Of a stretch of DNA of 64,000 bases, positions 45,351 to 55,085 are shown piece after piece (positions within the stretch are counted from its first letter, which is position 1; every line of letters begins with the position of its first letter). The DNA comes from Virgibacillus_O sediminis (GTDB lineage Bacteria > Bacillota > Bacilli > Bacillales > Amphibacillaceae). Under the pieces are notes generated by a model. It did no database searches. It had not been told where the DNA came from and saw only the letters and a list, made by a program, of their open reading frames with translations. Both the position numbers and the translations under genes were made by a program. The stretch spans positions 62,001-126,000 of the forward strand of contig NZ_JBHRRZ010000001.1 of NCBI RefSeq assembly GCF_042643265.1, given 5' to 3'.

Positions 45351-45978
45351 GGTGCGAAAGCAATTTACTGAACTCACCGCCGTCTATTCTAGTCACTTGA
45401 CCCTGAATAGTTGTGTTAGCCTAAGCAAATAGGGCATAAAACTTCCACCACGCGAAGAACCGATGATGAACAGAAAAGTCGTGTTGGATATTTTAAAATG
45501 ATATCTTTAGGATCTCTAATACGAGGAGCTGGTTCCAATTATATAAAAACCCCGGAGCGTTATAGCGTCCCGGGGATTGGTGTATATTTTTCTATTAGCG
45601 CTCTTGAATCATCACTAAAAGACAGGAAAATGTTCAATGGTCTAGTGCTAGAGGTGTTCACTAGAGTTGATATCCATATAGGAGGGAACGACCCATCCAA
45701 TTTTGGCTCCTTCTATGTTGGGATCTAAATCTTTAAGGCACTTCATAGAGTGATTCAGGGTTATCCATGATAAAACATACATACGAAGAATGCATGCAGT
45801 CTAAAAAGGGAGGGCATCCCTTTAAAAATACTTATCTATGATTGTTCCGGTAGTAGGATCATATTTTCGGTGGGATCCTAATGGTTCCTGTTTTGCCGGA
45901 TATTAGTCACTCCGTTTTTTTCGGCTGTCAGGAATCTGCCATAAGATAGGGTTAACATTAGTCATTGCCCATTCACTT
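45351..45978. other. Intergenic region with a doubtful ORF
   Basis: A 76-codon frame (45498-45728) has no ribosome site and carries a CCCCGG/CCGGGG hairpin (45550-45574) inside it, so it is not called as a gene. Nothing else is seen. Confidence 0.4.
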
Positions 45979-46668
45979 TTAAGTCAATATTCCTTTACGA
46001 AATAATTCAGCAACTGCTTGTGTACGGTTTCTCGCTCCGAGCTTCCGTATTGCTGTTTTAACATATTGGTTGATAGTCAATTCGCTGATGTCTAAGTCGT
46101 CAGCCATTTCCTTGGTGCTATCACCATTAGCAATCATTTTCATTACTTCCATTTCCCGTCTGCTTAACAGATTCGAATGTTGTATACTCCTAGAATGATA
46201 AAGAGCTTTACCGAGGGTTTGTCCATAGAAGGTGAGAGAAGCAAGCATATTGGTGTCAATGCGATAATTATTTTTGAAGGTAGTGCTAATGATATAGCCA
46301 ACGACAATATTGTTGGTACTGATGGGTACAACAAGTCCCGCTGTAGTAGTAAAAATGTACTTAGTACCCATTTGACTAAGGTACTCGTCTCCAGTGTAAT
46401 ATTTGGCTTGCCGCTCATAAATGGCTGTGTGGATTCCGGGAATCGAGCGGATATCATCACGGATAGAGCTGGCGCTGTAAAGCTGATTATCTTCAATAAC
46501 AATTATTCCTTCAGCTAAATAGCCTAGAGACGAATACCTGAACAAATAACCATTGGTGACAGGAAATAAGCCTACATAGGATTTTAGTGCTTGCTGTAGC
46601 TGCCCCTCATGCGAGTTTATCTTCTCTAATTCCTGAACGCTTCCTAGAATGGTAGTAGCTGATGACAT
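45979..46668 (-). CDS. LuxR-type transcriptional regulator with N-terminal sensor domain
   Basis: 229 residues. The N-terminal 155 residues look like a GAF/PAS-type ligand-binding domain (no receiver aspartate). The C-terminal 65 residues form a LuxR HTH: LLSRREMEVMKMIANGDSTK, EMADDLDISELTINQYVKTA, IRKLGARNRTQAVAELF. RBS AGGAGGT precedes ATG 46668. It diverges from the esterase-BVMO genes across 136 bases and most likely controls them in response to a small molecule such as a ketone or ester. Confidence 0.87.
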   Translation of the reverse strand: MSSATTILGSVQELEKINSHEGQLQQALKSYVGLFPVTNGYLFRYSSLGYLAEGIIVIEDNQLYSASSIRDDIRSIPGIHTAIYERQAKYYTGDEYLSQMGTKYIFTTTAGLVVPISTNNIVVGYIISTTFKNNYRIDTNMLASLTFYGQTLGKALYHSRSIQHSNLLSRREMEVMKMIANGDSTKEMADDLDISELTINQYVKTAIRKLGARNRTQAVAELFRKGILT

Positions 46669-46804
46669 CTTAATACCTCCTATTTAGGGGATAGGCCTAA
46701 TTAAATTGTGGGAATATACTAATTATAAACAATATTATAAAGTATTTACAAGGCATTCATTAAAACTAAGCCTATTGACATTGATTCCATGAAGGGGTGG
46801 TTTT

Positions 46805-47740
46805 TTGAAACATTTAGATGAAAGTGCAAAGGAATATTTGAAAGCGTTTACTCAAATGCCGGCATTTTATAAAATGGACCCACCAAGTGTAAGAGAAATG
46901 ATGGCACAGGCCCCACCGGTGGAAGTGGAATTAGCGCCTGTAGCGAAAGTGGACGATCGGACAATACCGGTTGGCGATGGCGCAAGCATCAATGCCAGGG
47001 TGTATACCCCAGCTGGACAGGGACCATTTCCAATTCTAGTTTATTATCACGGAGGTGGCTGGGTGCTTGGCGATCTGGAAACTGCCGATGCGACTTGCCG
47101 GCTACTTGCTAATCATACAGAGCATGTTGTTATCAGTGTTGATTACCGACTATCACCGGAATATCCTTTTCCGACTCCATTAAATGATGCCTATGCCGCG
47201 TATCAATGGGTACGGAAAAATAGCAAGATCATAAATGGAATCAAGAACAATATCGTCGTTGGAGGCGATAGTGCTGGCGGAAATTTGGCAACAGCAGTGG
47301 CTCTGAAGGCGAAGGAGAACGGGGACACCGGGATAAAATCGCAACTGCTGATTTATCCGGTGACAGATTTAGGGTATGACACACCATCATATCAACAATT
47401 TAAAGAAGGATACGGGTTGGACCGGGAATTGATGATATGGTTTGGGAATCATTATATTCGTGGGGATGAAGATCGGGCAAACCCGTATGTAGCTCCATTG
47501 AAAGCATCGGAACTCTCAGAATTGCCGCCTGCCTTTGTGGCGACGGCCGAAAATGATGTCCTCAGAGATGAGGGCGAGGCGTATGCGAAAAGGCTGAAGG
47601 AGGCTGGGGTTGATGTGACGTATGTTTGTGAAAAAGGGTTGGTCCATGGTTATTTTACGAATATGGCCTTTTTTGCCGACCGGATTAAAAAGACGGTGGA
47701 ACGTATTGATCAATTTTTGAAGGAAGGAGCAACTTTATGA
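46805..47740 (+). CDS. Alpha/beta hydrolase, HSL-type esterase
   Basis: 311 residues of the hormone-sensitive-lipase family: oxyanion motif YYHGGGWVLG (near residue 82), nucleophile Ser in GGDSAGGNLA (near 158), Asp in ENDVLRDEG and His in GLVHGYF. These carboxylesterases cleave short to medium chain esters. The start is TTG 46805 with AAGGGGTGG upstream. Its stop overlaps the ATG of the Baeyer-Villiger monooxygenase by four bases. In such pairs the monooxygenase converts a ketone to an ester or lactone and the esterase hydrolyses it. Confidence 0.92.
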   Translation: MKHLDESAKEYLKAFTQMPAFYKMDPPSVREMMAQAPPVEVELAPVAKVDDRTIPVGDGASINARVYTPAGQGPFPILVYYHGGGWVLGDLETADATCRLLANHTEHVVISVDYRLSPEYPFPTPLNDAYAAYQWVRKNSKIINGIKNNIVVGGDSAGGNLATAVALKAKENGDTGIKSQLLIYPVTDLGYDTPSYQQFKEGYGLDRELMIWFGNHYIRGDEDRANPYVAPLKASELSELPPAFVATAENDVLRDEGEAYAKRLKEAGVDVTYVCEKGLVHGYFTNMAFFADRIKKTVERIDQFLKEGATL

Positions 47741-49371
47741 AGGTTCAACCGGAATATAGCCTGGATTATGATGCTGTAGTGGTGGGGGCAGGCTTTTCGG
47801 GACTTTACATGTTGTATCTCTTGCGTGAGGCGGGTTATTCGGTGAAGGTGTACGAAGCAGCTAAGGATGTCGGCGGCGTCTGGTACTGGAATCGTTATCC
47901 AGGTGCCCGGTGCGATTCCGAGAGTATTTATTATAATTATACCTTTTCAAAAGAACTTTACGAGGAATGGAGTTGGTCATCACGGTTTGCGACACAGCCG
48001 GAGATTCTGGACTACCTGAATTTTGTGGCCGACAGGTTTGATTTGCGGCGTGATATCGAGTTTGGTACACGGGTTCGATCTGCCCATTTCAATGAGACTT
48101 ATAACACCTGGGACATCACGCTTGATGATGGGGTAACCGTTCAATCTCAATTCTTTATTACAGGGGTGGGGTGTCTGTCTACAGCCAATCTGCCGCAGTT
48201 CCCAGGAATCGATCGCTTTAACGGAGATTGGTTTCATACCGGAAATTGGCCGCATGAAGGTGTCGACTTTCGAGGCAAACGGGTCGGTATTATTGGTACA
48301 GGCTCCAGTGGCATTCAATCGATCCCTGTGATAGCTAAGGAGGCCGAACACCTAACGGTTTTTCAGCGGACCCCTCAATACAGTATTCCGGCCAATAATC
48401 ATCCTTATGATAAAACATTTAACGATCGGGTAAAAGGGGATTTTGAAAATCTACGCAAAACGATGCGGCATTCTAATTCAGGTTTGGCCATTCCACCAGG
48501 AGAGCGTTCCGCATTGGAGGACCCTCCACAAAAGAGGAAGGAGATTTTTGAAAAGGCCTGGGAAAAAGGCAGTCTATATCTGCTCAACACCTACAACGAT
48601 TTTATGGTGAATGCCGAGGCCAATGAATCCGTATGCAGATTCATCCGGGATAAAATCGGTGAGATTGTCGAAGATCCAGAACTTGCTTAGAAGTTGAAGC
48701 CGACATACTATTTTGGAACGAAGCGGCCAGTTTTAGACACCGATTATTACGAGACTTATAACCGGGATAATGTCTCATTAATTGATGCCAAAGCACATCC
48801 AATTAAGGAAATCACGGAAAAAGGAATAAAGACTAGCGCTGAGGAATATGAACTAGATATTATCGTGTTTGCGACAGGCTATGATGCGATGACTGGTACC
48901 CTGTTAAAAATGGACATTCGAGGCCGGGATGGTATAAGTCTTTATGATAAGTGGTCAGGCGGATCTTCTGTTAAAACCTATCTTGGACTCGCAATAAATG
49001 GATTCCCTAATATGTTTACCATTACTGGTCCAGAGAGCCCCTCAGTTTTGACCAATATGCCGATATCCATCGAGCAGCATGTAGAATGGATTCATGATTT
49101 CATTGCTTATATGGATGAACACAGAATGGCTGTATCTGAAGCGGAAGCCGAAGCTGAGGACAATTGGAGCCAACATTGCCGCGAAGTAGCAGAGAAAACT
49201 CTTTTCGTCCAGACCGATTCCTGGTACACGGGCGCGAATGTGAACGGTAAGCCACGTGGCTTTCCAATTTACCTTGGAGGAGTTGGGCCATACCGCAAAA
49301 TATGTGATGATGTTGCAGCTAATTCCTATAAAGGTTTCTCCTTAAACAGTCTTACCGGACAAAAGATATAA
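47737..49371 (+). pseudogene. Baeyer-Villiger monooxygenase interrupted by an in-frame amber codon
   Basis: The frame gives 544 residues, the normal length, with one TAG at 48688-48690 (about codon 318). Before it: FAD motif GAGFSGLY, NRYPGARCDSES, the BVMO fingerprint FNGDWFHTGNWP and NADPH motif GTGSSGIQS. After it, without frame change: PTYYFGTKRPVLDTDYYETY, FATGYDAMTG and the conserved C-terminal WYTGANVNGK. The enzyme would insert oxygen next to a ketone using NADPH, FAD and O2. The stop replaces a non-essential-looking position (expected charged residue before KL). Everything else appears intact, so the mutation is recent, or is read through, or is a sequencing error. Confidence 0.9.
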
Positions 49372-49515
49372 TCTATGATAATAAAATTTGATAAATGAAG
49401 GCTCCTTAAATGACAGCGAATACAATAAGCGAATCAGACCATTTATGATTTAAGGGATGGCATCGGTACAAAGATCTTCGGAAAGCACATAAAGTAGGCA
49501 TGGAATGCGGAGTGG

Positions 49516-49545
49516 CACTTCACGGGTAAACCCGTGAAGTGTATT
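49516..49545 (+). terminator. Hairpin after the monooxygenase
   Basis: CACTTCACGGG and CCCGTGAAGTG form an 11-bp perfect stem with loop TAAA, followed by TATTTAAG. It may end the esterase-monooxygenase transcript. Confidence 0.6.
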
Positions 49546-49582
49546 TAAGTAATCAATTAATTCATAATCAAAGGGGGATTTT

Positions 49583-50617
49583 ATGAAGGCATTAGTTATA
49601 GAGGACGTCAAGAAGGCCGTTGTTAAAGAAGTTCCGCCACCAGAAATTGATCAGGATGGTATTCTAATAAAAACAATGGCGAACGGTGTTTGTCGTAGTG
49701 ACTGGCATGTATGGGTCGGTGATCACGGAATTATTCAGCCGATTATTGGTCATGAATTTGCTGGGATTGTAGAGGAAGTTGGCAGCAATGTAAAGAATTT
49801 TAAGCGAGGTGACCGTGTAATTGTTCCGTTTTCAGGCAGTGACGGAACTTGCCCGCATTGTATTGCTGGGAATACTCACTTGTGTGAATCCTTTCTCGTT
49901 CCGGGTACTGCTTATCAAGGTGGATATGGAGAATATGTAGGTGTTCCAAAGGGGGATCGTAACGCGATTCATCTTCCAGAAAGCTTGAACTATGCCGATG
50001 CCGCAGCACTCGGATGCCGTTTTATGACTGCCTATCATGGTATAGTCGATCGTGTAAATGTACTACCAGGTGAAAAAGTGGTAGTTTACGGGTGTGGTGG
50101 GATCGGGCTCTCTACGATTCAGATTGCTTCTTCCATGGGAGCATATGTAATAGGTGTTGATATAAATGAAGGAAATCTTGAGCTTGCAAAGAAACTGGGT
50201 GCTGACAGCGTTATTAATAGCAAGCATCTTAACCCAGTGGAAGCTGTTAAAGAACTGACAAAAGGCGGTGCTGATGTGTCCGTAGATGCTCTTGGGATCA
50301 CAGAAACGTGTCTGAACGGTATCAATAGCTTGAGAAAAGGGGGACGCCATCTGCAGGTTGGGGTTACTACCAAAAAAGAGGGAGGTTTTATACCGATCCC
50401 CATTGATGAGATGGTTATAAGTGAAAAGTCATTTATAACAACACTTGGCATTCCGGCATTCCGTTTCCCATCCCTTTTGGAACAGGTGGCCACAGGAAAA
50501 TTAGACCCAAGCAAAATGGTTTCAGGCCATATTAAACTTTCTGAGGTAGAAAGAATTTTTAAAGATATGAGTGATTTTAAAACGACCGGTACTTTTGTTG
50601 TAACAGATTATAGTTGA
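49583..50617 (+). CDS. Zinc-dependent alcohol dehydrogenase (MDR family)
   Basis: 344 residues: catalytic zinc region GVCRSDWHVW (Cys) and GHEFAG (His-Glu), NAD(P) motif YGCGGIGLS (near residue 174). The structural-zinc loop reads DGTCPHCIAGNTHLC, so three of the usual four Cys remain and the first is Asp. VDINEGN after the fold suggests NAD(H). It would oxidise the alcohol released by the esterase or supply the ketone to the monooxygenase. RBS AAAGGGGGA. It lies 211 bases downstream of the monooxygenase. Confidence 0.92.
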   Translation: MKALVIEDVKKAVVKEVPPPEIDQDGILIKTMANGVCRSDWHVWVGDHGIIQPIIGHEFAGIVEEVGSNVKNFKRGDRVIVPFSGSDGTCPHCIAGNTHLCESFLVPGTAYQGGYGEYVGVPKGDRNAIHLPESLNYADAAALGCRFMTAYHGIVDRVNVLPGEKVVVYGCGGIGLSTIQIASSMGAYVIGVDINEGNLELAKKLGADSVINSKHLNPVEAVKELTKGGADVSVDALGITETCLNGINSLRKGGRHLQVGVTTKKEGGFIPIPIDEMVISEKSFITTLGIPAFRFPSLLEQVATGKLDPSKMVSGHIKLSEVERIFKDMSDFKTTGTFVVTDYS

Positions 50618-51161
50618 TCCTCCATATTTTTACAAAAATAGAAGATTAAAGACAATCGGGAGTGTAAAGATTTTTGGGTTTTTATAGTGTCGTTATTCAT
50701 CTAAGTTTCTTCCATTTATTTAGGTTTAGTGTTGACATACCTGATTTATCAGTAAAGTTAGAAAGGTTTTGCTAACATAAGGCAAATTAACGGAGGCTTT
50801 TCATGAGTGCAGCGCACTTTTTGGGAGGCTTCTTTTAATTTTTTATGTTACGTAAAGGACACATTGTTCACAAAGTAACAATTAAGTATTAATCAAGGTA
50901 TACATAACTACATCAATATGGATTCACTACTTTTGCCATGTAAATGGTATTGGTATAGCGTAGCTGTTCTTAAATTTAAAGTAAAATTTGAAATATTATT
51001 TGGCCCAGAAGAAATTAACCCTGGGCTTTCCATGTAATTTTTATGTGAAAACTATACCATATCTTTCATGTAGTCCTAGGTCATACTTTATCACCTGTTT
51101 CGGATACTATGCTGGTGAAAGGCAATACTAAAAAGCATAGTAAACGAAGAGAGGTGTTAAG
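50618..51161. other. Intergenic region with a strong ribosome site and an 11-codon frame
   Basis: CGGAGG at about 50791 stands before ATG 50803, which encodes only MSAAHFLGGFF before TAA. The bases AGTGC-AGC-GCACT with a T-run overlap it. It may be a leader peptide/attenuator or chance. Nothing else is recognised. Confidence 0.3.
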
Positions 51162-52652
51162 ATGTCGGAAGCAACCACTCAAGAGGGACAATTTATTCAC
51201 AGATCAAACATTTGGCAGATCGGCTTTTTCTCACTTAATAATGCAGCAACAAACCTATATTTCTTTTTACTTGGATTAGTTTCCTATTATGCAACTGGTG
51301 TTGCTGGACTAGCGGTTGTGGTTGTAAGTACAATTCTAACTGCCTTACGGGTTTTTGATGGTATCACAGATCCGATTATAGGATATATTGTTGATCGTAC
51401 GAATACAAGGTTTGGGAAATTTAGACCTTTTATGGTGTTAGGGAATATTATCCTTGCTATTTCAACTATCATTATGTTTATGGTAACCCATCACTTGCCT
51501 GAAGGATTACGTATGGTGTTTTTTATTTGCATGTATGCAATCCATATTATCGGTTATACCTTTCAAGCAGTTTGTACAAGAGCTGCTCAAACAGTATTGA
51601 CCAATGATCCCAAACAACGTCCGCTTTTTTCAGCCTTTGATGCAACGTTTACAACCATTATTTTTGTTGGTGGGCAGGTCGTTCTTGCGTCTTATCTAGT
51701 TCCGAAATACGGAGGGGAATTTTCAGAAGCTTTATTTACTGAGTTAGTAACGTATGGGGTAGTAACTGGAGCAATATTTACAATTTTTGCTGTAATTGGC
51801 ATATGGAATAAAGATCGTCTCGAATTCTTTGGTTTTGCCGAAAAATCAGTGAAGACAAAGTTCAGCGAATATTGGCCTGTAATTAAAAGAAATCGACCTC
51901 TCCAAATGCTCGTAATTGCAGCCTCCACGGACAAGCTTGCTAATAGTATCCTAAGGCAGCCTGCTGTTCCAGTTATGTTTTTTGGCATCCTAATAGGGAA
52001 TTATGCATTAAGCGGAACAATCCAAATGATCACCATCCTTCCTACTTTGCTGATTACATACATTGGAATTGGGATAGCTAGGAAATCAGGTATGAAAAGG
52101 ATTTTTGTGTATGGGACTTGGGCAGCGCTTCTTTGTTTCGCTGGTGTCCTGGGATTGTTGATGATTATAGATCCGGAAACAATTTCTCTTACCGATATGG
52201 GGCTGAGTACATTTCTATTTCTTGCATTATATGGTCTAGGAATGGGGTTTGCTGGATTAACGGGGAATATGATCATCCCTATGATTGCTGATACTTCGGA
52301 TTACGAAACCCATATTACAGGCAGGTATATACCGGGAATGATTAGTACCATCTTTTCTTTTGTTGATAAGTTAGTTTCTTCCTTAGCAACGACCATTGTT
52401 GGGTTTTTATTAGCATCTATTGGATTTAAAGAAGTTTTCCCGCAGGTAGGTGAGGAGTTGACATCCTCACTGCTAATCATGACGTTGGCTTTCCAATTTG
52501 GCTTCCCTATATTCGGATGGGTAGCGTCACTGCTAGCGATGAAATTTTACGAGTTGAATGGCAGGAGAATGCATGAGATACAAGAAGAAATTTCAGATGT
52601 TAAGAAACTACTTGTGTCCAAGAATCAGATTACACTTCCAGATCCTGAATAA
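51162..52652 (+). CDS. GPH-family (MelB-like) sugar/cation symporter
   Basis: 496 residues, 12 membrane helices. The family signature lies at residues about 65-90: DGITDPIIGYIVDRTNTRFG followed by KFRPFM, and the Asp of cation binding is present. The family imports glycosides, pentosides or hexuronides with Na+ or H+. No sugar-degrading gene is adjacent, so the substrate is open; some family members serve non-sugar solutes, and the neighbouring ketone/ester genes make that worth considering. RBS AGAGAGGTG precedes ATG 51162. Confidence 0.9.
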   Translation: MSEATTQEGQFIHRSNIWQIGFFSLNNAATNLYFFLLGLVSYYATGVAGLAVVVVSTILTALRVFDGITDPIIGYIVDRTNTRFGKFRPFMVLGNIILAISTIIMFMVTHHLPEGLRMVFFICMYAIHIIGYTFQAVCTRAAQTVLTNDPKQRPLFSAFDATFTTIIFVGGQVVLASYLVPKYGGEFSEALFTELVTYGVVTGAIFTIFAVIGIWNKDRLEFFGFAEKSVKTKFSEYWPVIKRNRPLQMLVIAASTDKLANSILRQPAVPVMFFGILIGNYALSGTIQMITILPTLLITYIGIGIARKSGMKRIFVYGTWAALLCFAGVLGLLMIIDPETISLTDMGLSTFLFLALYGLGMGFAGLTGNMIIPMIADTSDYETHITGRYIPGMISTIFSFVDKLVSSLATTIVGFLLASIGFKEVFPQVGEELTSSLLIMTLAFQFGFPIFGWVASLLAMKFYELNGRRMHEIQEEISDVKKLLVSKNQITLPDPE

Positions 52653-52706
52653 TGTCGTAAAAATAATCTTTTCTTCATATAGGGTAGAGTGCCAAAATAA
52701 TCAGTG

Positions 52707-52736
52707 AGGCTGGGACGTTATCATCCCGGCCTTTTG
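52707..52736 (+). terminator. Intrinsic terminator
   Basis: AGGCTGGGA pairs with TCCCGGCCT (one wobble), followed by TTT. Confidence 0.8.
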
Positions 52737-52903
52737 CTTTATCCAACTCTTCCTAAGCGTTCTTATCCAAATCTTGGGTTCAGGAGCTCAGGAAACTTCT
52801 GACATTTTTCCTAATTTTGATGGAAACATCTAGATTTAGGTTAGTTTACTTCTTTTTCGGGGTAGGAATAAGAAGAATTTAAAACTTTAAGAATGGTGAT
52901 CAT

Positions 52904-54301
52904 ATGGGGCTCTTTTACTATATCAAGAAATATTTTAAAATGTCGAGACGTCAGCGGAAGAGTGAATTAAAATCAACGCTTTGGTTTATGCCTCTTTGGT
53001 ATATAGTTGGAGCGATTGGTCTATCCGCTTTAACCTTTTACCTTGATTATGTGGTTGATGTCAGTTTATACCTGCCAGCCGCAATCGGTTTCAGCGGACA
53101 GACCCTTCAAGTGCTTTTGAGTGCACTGGTAGGAGGGGTGCTCACCTTGAGCGCTTTTACAATTAATTCCCTGCTCGTCGCCCTGACGACGTTCAGCGGG
53201 CAGTTCTCTTCCAAAATGCTTGTAAACTTTGTCAGTGATCGAGCGACACAACACGTTCTCGGTATTTTTAATGGGAGCTTTATATATGTGCTGTTAAACT
53301 TCTTATACGTTACACATGAAGAAGAAGAGTATATTTTTGCGACACCGATCTTATCAATCCTGACAGCTATTACAGCTGCTGTGACTTTTATTTATTTTAT
53401 CAACCATACAACCACTTGGATGCAGGTTCATAATATTAGCTTTAATATGAATGCAAAGTCGAAACAGGTGCAAGCTTCTCTCGAAAAAGAATTGAGGCCT
53501 TACGTCCGTGAGGGAGAGGTGAATAGGGAGTCCCTCCCCCTTGAGTCTGATGGAGAAGTTATAAAGGCCAGACAATCAGGTTATCTTCAAGTCGCTGATT
53601 TTTCCAGACTGATTAAGCAGGCGAAAAGAGACGACAGCCTCCTAAGGTTCGAGGTACGTATCGGAGAATTTGTAGTAGAAGGAACACCGTTGCTGACTTA
53701 TTGGGAATATGGAGAAACCATTAATCCTGAGCGGTATTACAGGTCCATTGAGATTGGGATTAAACAAACAGAAATTCAAGATCTGGAGTATGGATTGATA
53801 AAGCTTGCCGAAGTAGCCATCAAGGCTTTCGGTCATAACGACCCTCTTACGGTTACAAATACGATTCATCAAATTGCTGATTTGCTCAAAAAGATCGGCC
53901 AGTCTACGAACTTCTCTCCCTACCTTTTTGACCAGGAGCAGAAGCTTCGTGTCATCTTAAACCAAAAGGATTTTCAATATTATCTTCATAAGGGATTCGC
54001 ATCCATTCGTGAGTATGCTAACCAAAACTCAATAGTTATAACGGAGCTTATAACGATGGTGTCTCTGCTGAGTAAAACGATGGATAGGGAGGTACATCAA
54101 GATTTATGGGAATTTGCCCGCCAGACCATTTTTGGATTTGATAACTATAGCCTATATGAAAATGACTGCTTGTATATTTTAGAGCAATTATCCGAGCTTG
54201 CTAAAAACACAGACAACCAGAAGGATTATCTTTTCCTGCTTGAATATATGCTGCAGCGGGTCAATTCGAAGAGTGCTTACAAGGTTCATTCTGCTCCTTA
54301 A
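52904..54301 (+). CDS. DUF2254 family membrane protein
   Basis: 465 residues. Four membrane helices in the first 170 residues (WYIVGAIGLSALTFYL; LLSALVGGVLTLSAFTI; then two near 125 and 150) with the family pattern SALTFYLDY and FSGQFSSKMLVNF, followed by a 280-residue soluble domain containing RQSGYLQVADFSRL and EGTPLLTYW. The function of DUF2254 is unknown. It stands alone between terminators. Confidence 0.88.
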   Translation: MGLFYYIKKYFKMSRRQRKSELKSTLWFMPLWYIVGAIGLSALTFYLDYVVDVSLYLPAAIGFSGQTLQVLLSALVGGVLTLSAFTINSLLVALTTFSGQFSSKMLVNFVSDRATQHVLGIFNGSFIYVLLNFLYVTHEEEEYIFATPILSILTAITAAVTFIYFINHTTTWMQVHNISFNMNAKSKQVQASLEKELRPYVREGEVNRESLPLESDGEVIKARQSGYLQVADFSRLIKQAKRDDSLLRFEVRIGEFVVEGTPLLTYWEYGETINPERYYRSIEIGIKQTEIQDLEYGLIKLAEVAIKAFGHNDPLTVTNTIHQIADLLKKIGQSTNFSPYLFDQEQKLRVILNQKDFQYYLHKGFASIREYANQNSIVITELITMVSLLSKTMDREVHQDLWEFARQTIFGFDNYSLYENDCLYILEQLSELAKNTDNQKDYLFLLEYMLQRVNSKSAYKVHSAP

Positions 54302-54410
54302 CCAACTGAAGGTCAATGAAGAGTTTAGAATGTTAGAGTTACCAACTTAACATGAAGTAAAACGCACATAAAAAGAAACTTTCAAATTAAGAACTATTTA
54401 TCCCGACGGG

Positions 54411-54440
54411 GCGTTTCTGGTACATGCAGGAACGCTTTTT
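54411..54440 (+). terminator. Intrinsic terminator
   Basis: GCGTTTCTG pairs with CAGGAACGC (one wobble), followed by TTTTT. Confidence 0.8.
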
Positions 54441-54555
54441 CACTGTCTGGTGTGTTATTTGAACAGAGGAAAGCTTTTGGCGTTAGGGATGTATAGATCT
54501 GTAAATATCAACATATGTATTAGGGTTGCCATTCAAAAGAAGGGAGGATTCATAT

Positions 54556-54789
54556 ATGTTTACACAGTTTAAGTACTGGGAGCCTTATGTCAGCCCGTTT
54601 GATCCATGCAAACCAATGCGAGTAAAAAGTTATTCCACACCTCCACAACTCTATATGGGATTTCAGCCCCAGGGACTAGAACAATATAAAACCGCGAAAG
54701 AAGCATTATACTGTGGAACACTTTGGCCACAACTTTTTAGTCCTTATCCTGATCCTAATCCACACTTACGGGGTGAGAAAAATGAGTAA
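54556..54789 (+). CDS. cotJA: Spore coat protein CotJA
   Basis: 77 residues with the CotJA pattern YVSPFDPCKPMRVKSYSTPP and LYMGFQPQGL followed by EALYCGTLWPQLF. ATG 54556 has AAGGGAGGA upstream. It is the first gene of cotJABC, which in Bacillus subtilis is made in the mother cell under sigma-E and forms part of the inner coat. Confidence 0.93.
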   Translation: MFTQFKYWEPYVSPFDPCKPMRVKSYSTPPQLYMGFQPQGLEQYKTAKEALYCGTLWPQLFSPYPDPNPHLRGEKNE

Positions 54790-55045
54790 GCAAATGCCTC
54801 CTGAATATTACCGACTCCTAGAGGAAATTCAGGCAAATGACTTCGTTGTACTTGAATTAAATTTGTATCTGGATACCCATCCGAATGATTATAAGGCTAT
54901 TGAACAATTTAATAACCTTTCAAAGAAAAGCATGGAGTTAAAAATTCATTTTGAAAAACGTTTTGGACCGCTTATGCACTTCGGGAAAAGCTTTTCCAAT
55001 TATCCCTGGAATTGGGATGATTCTCCGTGGCCTTGGCAAGTGTAA
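54782..55045 (+). CDS. cotJB: Spore coat protein CotJB
   Basis: 87 residues, MSKQMPPEYYRLLEEIQAND with LELNLYLDTHPND and the terminal WNWDDSPWPWQV typical of CotJB. Its ATG overlaps the cotJA stop by eight bases (translational coupling). It probably assists CotJC incorporation into the coat. Confidence 0.93.
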   Translation: MSKQMPPEYYRLLEEIQANDFVVLELNLYLDTHPNDYKAIEQFNNLSKKSMELKIHFEKRFGPLMHFGKSFSNYPWNWDDSPWPWQV

Positions 55046-55085
55046 ACATTTGGTTTAGAGATTTACTAATGGGAGGAGATAAGTA

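Noticed and set aside
45498..45728. 76-codon frame after the DUF4317 gene
   Set aside because: No ribosome site and a GC-rich hairpin within it; probably non-coding.
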